Shown here in pieces: positions 33,001 through 42,700 of a stretch of DNA of 64,000 bases; within the stretch, counting starts at the first letter, position 1, and each line of letters starts with the position of its first letter. The position numbers were made by a program, and so were the translations under genes. The DNA comes from Trissonchulus latispiculum (taxonomy: Eukaryota > Nematoda > Enoplea > Enoplida > Ironidae), in assembly GCA_030248195.1 (NCBI GenBank), contig JASAND010004308.1:1-64000 (forward strand), in the 5' to 3' direction. The notes under the pieces are model-generated. The model made no database searches. It saw only the letters and a program-made list of their open reading frames with translations, and was not told the DNA's origin.

Positions 33001-35066
33001 TGGTAGAAACGCACACCATACCATCAGTTATCTACCGGCAGAGATTGCATGGGTGCCTTAGCAACCCTCGTCGCCATAAATGTAGTGTTGGCACTGCGTG
33101 CCGAGCAACCAACTTAGATGATGGTAGTAACTTTAATGAATAACGAATAACAACTTATGCAAACTATCACAGTTACGATCAGATCATTCTAACTAAGGTC
33201 TGATTCTAAGGTAGAACTCTAACCGTGATAGATGGAATCCCCAGTTACAACAGTTAAGAGTTTGTCTGAGACTTCGGCTCGGCTTGAAGTCGGTATGCGT
33301 TTATGCAGATGTGTGTAACCTTCTGAATTTTAGCTTTCACACCTGTCGCCGTTCGTCGCTTCGTCTGTTGGCACTGCTAGAACTCTTAGTAAAAAAGCTG
33401 TCGGTTTACAGCCAGGTTACGTCTGGTAAGACAGCAAGATAAGAGTAAGACAGTAAGAAAGAAAGCCTGGCGCAGCAATGGGTGGATAGGTACCTAAAAT
33501 GATATTTTTTGAAAGGCAAAACCTTTTTATTTCAGTTGCTGTCCGAGAACTTCAGGATAAAATACGAATGCAGGAGGAAAAATGGGACGAGTTTTTACGA
33601 AATATTGATGAAAAGGTATTTATGATGAACAGTCCAAAGTCAGGAATTCTAATTCATGCCATTAAGAAGGGTGAGTTTTAAAAGTTTAAAAGTTTATTAA
33701 AAATTTTTGTTTATTCATTATTTACTATGTTAGGTCTACTGGCCTGTAGTGTTTGAGGCCGGCCGGCGGCCGGCCGCCGGCCGACGACTTTTGCTCGCCG
33801 GCCGGCCGCCGGCTGGGATGCAAATCACCAATCAGAAATTTACAAAACAGAGCAACTAAGTTAAAACGCACTCCAAATCTAGTTATGTTAATTTTTTATG
33901 CTATGCTGTGCTATTTTTCCAAGATAACAACCGCAAATAAATATCTTAGCAGTTATGATAACTGCACTGCAAACTGCTCTAGGCCGGCCGCCGGCCGACC
34001 CACGGGCTCACCGGCCGCCGGCCGGCCGGTCCATGGGTTCGGCCGGGCCGGCCGGCCTCAAACACTACTGGCTTGTATATCTACTTAAAACTCTCTTTTC
34101 TTCAAGTAACTTTAGTATTGGATTGTTTCTGGAGCTCATTCATATACATAACATAGTTATGTTGTTTTTGAAACCGTTTTCAACGTTTGATGTTGATTTG
34201 AAGCCATTTAACGTGCACTGCAAATTATTAGCAGCACCTTATTTTAATTAATTTTAATTAATTTTAATTTTAATTAGCAGCGCTTTATTAATTTTATTAG
34301 TTGGGATATGTTTGCTAAGCTTTCACGTTCTGAGATTTTCCAATCTCTACTTGATAGTGTATGGTAAGTAAGCAAGGTCATCAATGAAACCAAAGATTTT
34401 AATTTTGCACTTTGAGCAATGATTTTTTGTATTTCAAATTTTGATATATTTTTAGTTTATTTTTGTTATTTATTAGGCCTAATCAGTGTGATCGACTGTG
34501 ATACTGGAAACAAAATATTTCTGGATCAGTGCCTAAATAATCGTGCTGGCACCTGCACCCTATTTGTCTTCATTCGATTCTATGGATGACCCTACTGTAT
34601 TGATCATGTCAAGGCCCTGCAGGAAACTGTAGCTGACTTTCAACAGGTTAACTGTAACATTGTTGTGGTTTGCAAGGGCAGTGCTCCAGGCGGCATCAAA
34701 TGGCGCCAACTGGCCGGCGTTACCCTCCCCCTTCTGGCGGATACAGAAAGTCTTTTTATCAGCTTTTTGGGATTTCAACGGTCTATTTATAATGTCTGTC
34801 AGACGAAGCTGCAGAAATTATTTGCCTCCATGACCTCAAACGGAAAATCCTTAAACATTCCAAATCTGGTGGATGATAACATTCATGATATTCTACAGAT
34901 GGGCGGTGACGTTATTGTGGATCACAGAACGAAGAAAATTGTTTACTATTTTCAGAGTCAGTTCTCGGAGCAGAGACCTCCTGTTGAGGAAATTTTAGGC
35001 AAAGTTACTGAACATGTCAAACATAGACAGACCAATTCAGGCAGTTCATTCTGCGGTCTTCTATAG
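30068..35066 (+). CDS. SelL/peroxiredoxin-like selenoprotein with in-frame TGA (U-P-Y-C)
   Basis: Exons 30068-30362, 33536-33670 and 34477-35066 join in frame to give 339 residues ending in TAG. The TGA at 34587-34589 (residue 181) is read as selenocysteine: it lies in FIRFYG-U-PYC after a hydrophobic beta strand, exactly where thioredoxin-fold peroxiredoxin-like proteins (PRXL2/AAED1/SelL) have their redox C-x-x-C or U-x-x-U motif. Downstream family features are NCNIVVVCKGS, LPLLADTES and a GGDVIVDHRTKKIVYYF strand. Residues 1-140 are acidic and helical, probably coiled coil, with no signal peptide, so it is probably cytosolic. The last exon stays open on both sides of the TGA and a SECIS-like hairpin follows at 35197. 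The start is the first ATG of a long open exon (A at -3). SelL normally has two Sec residues; here the second position is Cys. A pseudogene is unlikely because everything else is intact. Confidence 0.87.
30417..31631. mobile_element. piggyBac-like foldback element (selenoprotein intron 1)
   Basis: The sequence runs TTAA-GGGGGG...CGACTAAA to TTTAGTCGCCCCCC-TTAA, so the ends are inverted repeats and the flanking TTAA (30417-30420, 31628-31631) is the piggyBac target. Arms of about 0.5 kb pair almost throughout (for example ACTTGGTCGTTGGTTCTTAG with its complement near 31520). No transposase is present. It starts 54 bp after the exon 1 donor. Confidence 0.75.
31738..31999 (-). mobile_element. 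tRNA-derived SINE (selenoprotein intron 1)
   Basis: On the minus strand, the 5' end at about 31995 reads TTCTGCGGTGTAGCAGTATT (A-box-like), followed about 45 nt later by CTGGTTCGATCTCGG (B box), then a non-tRNA body of about 200 bp. This is the layout of a tRNA-derived SINE. The exact tRNA parent and the 3' tail are not clear. Confidence 0.5.
32177..33252. mobile_element. Miniature LTR-type element (selenoprotein intron 1)
   Basis: Two direct repeats, 32177-32333 and 33081-33252, share TGTAGTGTTGGCACTGCGTG at the start and ACCGTGATAGATGGAATCCC before the end ...TTACAACA. They begin with TG and end with CA like LTRs. The right copy is 15 bp longer, with local changes including an extra CTAAGGTCTGATT-type stretch. 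Flanking GTTAT / GTTAA could be a 5 bp duplication with one change. The internal 0.75 kb has no gag-pol frame and contains a local duplication (GCGATGGTCGATGCTTC). The terminal repeat itself can form a hairpin (CTATCACAGTTAC / ACCGTGATAG). Confidence 0.6.
33747..34067. mobile_element. hAT-like element with GGCCGG arrays (selenoprotein intron 2)
   Basis: The ends TAGTGTTTGAGGCCGGCC and GGCCGGCCTCAAACACTA are perfect inverted repeats. Flanks CTGGCCTG (33739-33746) and CTGGCTTG (34068-34075) are an 8 bp duplication with one difference. The ends are GGCCGGCGGCC arrays; the core of about 150 bp is AT-rich. Confidence 0.85.
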
Positions 35067-35196
35067 ATGGAAGATGGAACAACAAAGCTGACAGTAAGGA
35101 TGAAAAATAATCAGAAATTGATGACAATAACTGTGCAGAACTCACCAAAATCCTAACTTTATTTGGTCCAGTTCAGTTCATGTTTTAGCCTACCGT

Positions 35197-35239
35197 ATGA
35201 CAATTCGCAGAAAAACCGCTATGGTGCTGCGAATTTGAT
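35197..35239 (+). promoter_or_regulatory. SECIS-like element in the selenoprotein 3' UTR
   Basis: ATGA (35197-35200) and TGAT (35236-35239) face each other as the SECIS quartet. Between them a perfect 9 bp stem, AATTCGCAG (35202-35210) with CTGCGAATT (35227-35235), closes an apical loop that begins with AAAAA. The quartet-to-AA distance is 10 nt, within the usual eukaryotic range. A short lower helix ACC/GGT is possible. It lies 130 nt after the stop codon. It is required for Sec insertion at the TGA at 34587. Confidence 0.85.
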
Positions 35240-38200
35240 GGTTTCCTTTGATGTTAAGAATGCATTATGATTGTTTTGTACACATATTGTAATTCAAGTT
35301 TGTTCGTGCAAATATGACAACTAATGAAAGCCATAGATATAGGTTTATCAAGTGTATTATACTAATGGTGTTGCTATGAAAATCCGGTTTTCCGGTCGCT
35401 GCCGTCGCCGCTGACTGGCATGCCAGGTAGGAGGGGCGATCGAGAAGAACACCGCCAGGGGAGGCGTCTGAGTCTGTGGTCCATTCGGGTAACATGTAGC
35501 ATTCGGCAACATTCGGCCATCGCAGGCTGCATTTCCCCAGTCTTGCTTCCAATGAAGGTCGAGATTTGTGTTCAATATTAGTAACATGGCCAGCCAGCCT
35601 TAGTCCAAGAATTACGACGCAGGCATCCATTTTCAAAGACTTTCAGTTTACCGATATCGGAGCTGCGTAAAGGTGTTGGTTCTAGGCCGTAAATCCGCTA
35701 CTGCAATTTTAAACTGCTAAAACGGCCTGTTACAGAAAGGCGCGTCGACGATCACAGAGATCGCATACTCTTTCGTACACTAATCACAACGGCGAAGGTA
35801 AATTCAGTTGAAAAAATGAATGTCCATGGACTAAGTGGCTAGAACTAGCGGAGTCAAAATCAAGATGAAATGTTACAGAGGGCCGTGAACCGTTCCCCAA
35901 AAATAGAATGGGGCCGGGCAGTTTAATGGTCCATTACAGGCTCCGAACAACTTTACATTGGCCACTTATATTTGCATTCAACTTCACTGCTTGTAGGCCG
36001 ACCTGTTACCGACTGGGCGGGGCGTTCTGTATTTGATCAGGCAGCCTATTTATGAACAACACTACGATGGTAGTGCATATTGTTGTTTAGAATATATCTC
36101 CCGAACATATATGTAGTGATGGTAACGGTCTTGGCTTTCCGTGTACTGGAAGGTCCTGTGGCAATTTGCAATCACGAATACGGCGGCTACAATACAAACT
36201 AAGCCAGTAATGACAATAGCCAATCAATAGTACATAGTTTGGATGCGGCAATGGTTTACTCTCAATGAATTAAAATAATTAATGCATATATTTCTTAACT
36301 TCTGGGGCAGCAACCAGCATACATTAACACGGGATCCGATTTTGGTTGGTCTACTCTGACTTCAACGAAGAGTATGTACCTCTAAAAAATTACAAAATTT
36401 TCAGAGCGTCTACTCCAAAATTATCAAAAATTGGAAATTTTCACATTTTTTATCCAAAAACTAGGAATTTTAAAACAATTGTTAGCCACTTTTATGAAAT
36501 TTTTGTAAAGAAACACCGCTCAAGTTTTCTTAAAGTGCACACTTTGTGGTAGAAGGGTGCCTCTTTTGCCTCCCGGCTGAGAGATTTTTCTTCCCTTCTC
36601 GCCGAAGAGGGTCTATTTTTCGGTTTGAGGAGGTGGGCTTTTCACCTTCCGACCTGGAATTTTAAGACAACTAGCAGCACTGTCGCGTCGCCGATGGAAA
36701 TAGTTTCTTTTGCATATGGCATCTAAACCTTTCAGATTTTGGTATTTTAAACGTTAGGATGAACAATGTAAGGTCGATTATTCAATTCGTAGACGATACT
36801 AATATAGACCTTTGTCTTCCGCGCCGGTTGCCGGTTGTAGGCGTTCGGTGGACGGTCGGCCCACACTAATGGTCCGGATGACTGCCTTTCTTGACCATCA
36901 GTTCTCAAGCACAGACTGAGTGTTACCCATGAAACTAAGGCTCATGGAAGATTGAAAAAACGGAAGCAGACATTTTAACTTTCTTGTTATCGAGAACCTG
37001 CTGACTGTAATACCGTATCGTATCGTAATACAATAACTAAAATTGTGAAAAGTGTGACATTCTTAGTTATCAGCTGGCAGTGTAGCTGTACAATAACGGC
37101 TGGCTGACCCCCAAAACTGAGCTTCACTTCAAACAGTTTTGCGCGATATACGATTGCGTGTTGTAGCTCAAAGCAGGCACAAATTTCGCAAACGAGTAGT
37201 GCTGCTTGCGAGCTTCAACACGTAAACGTAGAGCGAGTGAGCGTACTACACAAACTGGGTATTCAGTTGTGGAGAGGTCACTAGGTACTCACTTGTGGGG
37301 GGGTAAGCCGTTATTGTGAAGAGATGATGTGTGCCAGCTGATAACTACGCTTGTCATACTCGGCACTCTGTAGCGCTCGAGAAGGACTCATGTTCTGGAT
37401 TTGCCAATTTATATCTAAGAAATATATCTCAAGAGACTATTAGAGAAAAACTAAACTTTTATTTTTCAGCCTTCGTCATTTGAAACTCATCTTTTCATCT
37501 ATTTCTTAACATTCCTTCACAACTTTTGTCATCACAAAACAAAGGAAACTTTCATCAGCCAACCGATTTATTAACCAGCTAGGTCTACTGTGTGACTTTG
37601 TGAAACTAAAAAGTGTTATTTTCAAATTCTTTAATTTGCTACGATGGAGTGCAATAAACAATCATAGATTATGTATTCAATATTAGATTTCTAGCTGAAT
37701 TATTGAAAAACTTATCTTGTATTACTGTGAGGTCTTTCCCTTCTTTGCTCTCACTAAATTGTTTCCTTTCACTTTTCTAGTGTTTTCTTTTGCTCATCTT
37801 TTTCTAGTCAATTAAAGTGAATCTCAGAATAAATATGGAATATCAGTTTATTTGCCAATCTCAGTGTTGAGGAGACTCGCTCTTTCAACTGTTAAAGCTT
37901 ACCTATGAAGGCTTGACGGAAATGCGTACGTACGGAACAAGAACGTAGAGGTATGCCTAGGCTTTAGAGACCAGACTAGACAGGGAAAAATAACATGATT
38001 CACAATATTGAACCAAGAGGCGAGCGCCCTTTGCCATTCCATTCATTCAATTTGCTTCTGCTGTAGTAAGCAGGTCCGTATAGCTATTTCAGGTTTGGAA
38101 GCTCTTCTCTGCTCTCCAGCGGCAAATCCTTCCCCCCCCCTTTCCTATCAAGCGACAGATTTTATACCAGTTTCTTTTCCTAAAGGTAATTTTGTATTCA

Positions 38201-39600
38201 TGTTAGCTGGTGTTAGACGACAGCTTAGTGGTTTTAATGATTGTGTCAATAGGAATCAAATTGTCTTCCTGTGACCATACTTTTTGGTTCATTTTATTTT
38301 CAGAACAGACGGCAAGTCTCTGACATGTTTTTTGACTTGACTTTTTGGTTTGTGAATTGTATATTTGTGAGTTTCAGCTTATCTCAAATTGTCGCTCTAC
38401 TACCGCATAATTTTAGATATTCTACCAAATATCTAAAAAGAGACTGTGTCGACGAAATGGTCCCTCCGATTTTGGGGAGGACTCAAAAGAGCTAATCTGA
38501 ACTACAAAAACGCCTTCCCGTTGATTGCGGGACATCGATGGCTTGTTTTAAACTTGTAATGTGTTTGTGCCTCCAAAGTTTGAAGTAGTATTACGATAGC
38601 CCCCCATGGTAGCCCTGACTTAAGCCAGTCCCTCAACTTTTTGGAACTATTTTTGCATTTCCCAATTCCTTCGCACCAAGGTTAAGTTTCTGGAATTAAA
38701 TTTGTTTTATGCCTTCCACCCGACCTGTTCAGTGGCAATACGTTTCAAAATTTCAGCTCAACCGTTTTAATTCACATTCGGTCATATCCCTAACCTCCAG
38801 AGAAAATGCCACATATATGAGCTTCGTGTCGAATTTTATTGCATCAATAGCTATATGTTTTAAGCTGAAAACTTTGCACATAGACGCAGTTTAACGTTGA
38901 AGATTGCATTATTACCAGTATACAGATAATGTGCAGCTGTGCACACTTCAGAGCCTGCCTTTAGCTACTTGAGCAAACTTTTTCTGCTTTCTTTCCAATA
39001 AACTGAAAGTTTTGATTGTTTTGTGTCAGTTTTATGAAAAGAACTAAGATTTGATTGTTTATATGTGCCAGGTTGTTTCAAAAACACTGGTAGGGATTTT
39101 TTCCCAACAAATTTTTATTCGGCATTCGACCACTTGCTAAATTTGGTTATTAAAATGCTCAATATCCTGTTATCGAGTGTTGAGATGATGCTGTAAATAA
39201 TTTATGCCATTTGGCACAGACGTTTTTGAGGTTGATTATAACGTCATGACATTTTTAAATTTTTAGCAGTGGTAGATGTTATGAGATGTTTCACAAGTTA
39301 TTTATGTAATGCAGCATGAGTAAAACTTCTGTTTCGCTGCAATTCAGCTTCGGTAAAACTGAAAATAAGAATCTGAAAGTGAAAAGATTGATAAAGTATA
39401 AATTCGGACCGGAAATAAGAACATGTACTGAATCCTCAATCCATAAAGCACGTTTTGGACTTAGTTCTCGTACAGGAATTTTACAGAAATACCAAATCAT
39501 TCAGAATATTAGATTTAGCTGTAGAATGGAAAGTAGACCGTGAATTTTTTAATCTCTCCAAGCTTTTATAATTTTATGACATTTTCTTTATTTGCAATTT
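35240..39600. other. Intergenic, no gene seen
   Basis: No exon with recognisable motif or paired splice sites was found on either strand. The sequence is mostly unique-looking and AT-rich; the longer open frames (for example 35265-35636 on the minus strand) have no domain I recognise. Confidence 0.45.
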
Positions 39601-39711
39601 TCAGTTCGATTCAGTGTAATTTGTTTCAGAGCCACCATTACGTGCCAAATTTGAACTACTTTATAAATTACTGGTGCTCTAATAGTAACTGCCCAATCGG
39701 TCGCTGGTCCA

Positions 39712-42700
39712 ATGCAGCCTTTGTTGGAAAGTGTGGAAAGCAATAGTACTGCTACGACAGAGACTTCGCTAAATTCCACCGTTCAATCAGCTCATTCTAA
39801 TCGATTTCGAGTTGTTCCAGTCAGCGATAATAATCAGAAAAACTTCAGAAAAAGATACAGTCTAACGTTTGCCCATCCAGCCCTGAGAAATGAAGATCCC
39901 AATGCCACCCTTTCAACCATAACGGTAAACGTTTGTAAATATTTATCTATTTAAGGAGAGAAGACGAGAAATCTACCCATTTTTGTTTCTCGTTTTTTAT
40001 GTCTGAACGTGTCCCTAGCTGGTTGGATAGCAAAGTCTAATTATAATTACCTATTTAATGTAACGGTATATGTTGTATAAGTTCAAGAACAAATTTTCTA
40101 ATTTTATATTCGCTATGTTAATCGTCGACATATTTTTCCGAAATTTCAGTCTGATTTGACAAAATATGAATAATGTGAGCTTAAATGATTGACAAGCATA
40201 ATTGAAGCTTGTGGGAACTGAAAAATTCAGGGAACTCGAAGTATGTAAGTAAATCTAGCCTGGACTGCAGTTAGGCTTGCATTATTTAGTTAGTTCAGAA
40301 ATATAAAGCAGGCGCCTGAAATAAAGTTTCTCAAATACTGTCTTTTACTTGACATTAATTTCTGACTTCAATCCTCCGGAAGTTGGAAGTAGTGCAGTCA
40401 AAACACCCTTATTTAATCGATCCAGGTATATTCAACCAGCTAACAATGTTAAGTAAATTTACATTGGAAATTCAGTTCTGTATAGCTCAGGACGTATATC
40501 TAATCTATATCCCCTGAAACAAACTTAAATGAAGTCCTAGCTAGCGTGCTTTGTCTAAGTTTCAACATAATAATTACTTGCATTTATTTCTCCTGCGCGG
40601 CCGTGTTTTTGCTAAGGCTCGAAAAAATGACATTTTTTGAAAAGAAAGTTCACTAGAACTTCTAGTTTTAGATATTAAGGCAAGTATAAATCACTTTACA
40701 AAATGCAAGATTGTGTACTATCAAATTTCGAAGTTTTGTGGGTTTTTCTGCTAGAACGTGAATCGCATATATTCAGCTGAACATTTAAATATTACTGGTT
40801 TGATTGTGATTTTTTTCAAAGATCTAGAAAATTCGAATTTTAGCATAGGTTACTTTCAAGAGTTCATAATTCTTTTATAAGAAGAAGAGTAAGCCACTAG
40901 AGACATTCTTCTTGGCATTGCGTAACGGTGCTCCGTCCACAACACGCGAATGTTCTCCCGTTTGGTGGAGGTAGACCAAATCGAAAGCGCACAGTTACCC
41001 CCCTCCCCGTTTGGTGGTGGGCGGGTAACCGAGAAAAGGTCTTCGTTTGGGGGGTTTCCTCAACAGCCATTCAGATTGCAAAAACCCCCGCTTCGTTTGG
41101 GGAGGGGGGGTTAGCAAGGGATTACGGTAATTTCATCTTATTTCCAAAAAGGGTCCCCGTTGGGAGGGTCGCTAAAAGTAGTCCCAGTTTGGGGGGCACC
41201 AACAGCCAATCAAAATGAGCCAAACTTAGCCTGCTTGAGCGACTACCTCCCGACGGGGACCACTTTCGGCTAACCCCCCACTAAGCGGAGAAGGGGTATG
41301 CCTGTCTACCCCCCCCCCAAATGGGGGACATTCGCGTATTGTGGTGGATACACCATTACACAATGCCAAGAAGATGAGCCCTGTAGTGGCTTACTCCTCT
41401 TCTATGTACAAAGGGAAAAATTGTGGACTCTTATTATTGATTTATTAATGTTTAGGTATAAGTACAATCCCTAACATTGTAAAATTTTGCGCAAATAGAA
41501 CACCCAAGGTAGGGAGGAAAAGGGGAGGGGTGAGGTGACTATCGCTCAATCCTTTTAACAGCATTAAATACGTATAGAACATTAAAGCACCGGATGATAA
41601 TTGCCTCATTTGTGATGTCAAAAATAATCAATTTTGCTCACTGAATTAATTTTGAACGTGTTTTGTCAGATCGAATTTCCACTCCTTGGCTCCGGAAACA
41701 TTTTGGCCTCTGATCTATGCTGTACAATAGGAACAGCTGTTTATTGTTTAGCAAACTATCAAATTTTGATGAAAATTAGCATTCATTGTCCACGAGGCAT
41801 ATAAAACGGCATCAATACAATCGATTTATTGTCTCATAATTCCATTAATGCTTAGTCGCACCAGATCTTTACTGGTCAGACAACGATGCCGCGGAGTAAG
41901 AAAATTAATGGAATAATTTTAGTTAATAAAATCTGTTAAGTTAAGTTGCAATTTATGTAGCAATTAAGAAGCGTTGAAGATTCTTTCTTGCAAACTGTGT
42001 TAAAATGAACTTTCGTTTTTCAAATCTGATTAAGGGTGGATCACTTTGGTCAAAAATTGATAGTCATGGATTTAGCTCATTTTCACGTACCTATGTTACG
42101 CCCGATTATGTTCTCAAAACAGACAAAATATTAGAGTTTGAAATCAGACTGTGACCGAGTTATGCAGGCTCATAGCTGGAAAACTTGAAAATTCCGGTGA
42201 TGATTCAGATTCAGATCTGACTCAAATCTTACCTGATCAATTCTTTTTAGTGGGAATCGTGATAACCTCAATGAATATTTTTCACAAATAGAAAGGGGTT
42301 GTGTTGTCGGGCTACCTAAACTTCTAAAGGTCACTAATTCCTCTACTTTCTCCTCCTTTGTCAATCCTGCTCGCAAAAGAAGTTTGGTTATATATTCTCA
42401 CGAAGTTTAGATGATGTGGAGAAGTCAAGAACTGCATTAAGGTTTTGTTTTAGGAATATGGTGGTGTCAATGGGGGAAGAGAAGAGGTGGAAAGATTTCC
42501 AGATGATGTAGAGTCGAATTTGACAAGATATCATTCCATGTTTGAATGGACAACGGCCGGATCCAAGACAGCATCCAATGGCTATGTACCTGGCTGTGGG
42601 AATATGGGTCCTAGAAGGCACAGCGGTAAATAGATGTTTGGGTTGAAAGCGACTATATGCTTTTTGCAAGCGTTTTTGAATCATGCTCAATTGGATTACA

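Noticed and set aside
34587..34589. In-frame TGA as a pseudogene-making stop
   Set aside because: Frame, splice sites and family motifs continue intact for 159 residues after it, the position is the redox site, and a SECIS-like hairpin follows.
42388..42690. 100-residue minus-strand frame
   Set aside because: It is the shadow of the plus-strand exon 42454-42625, which has a good acceptor and donor and the right phase.
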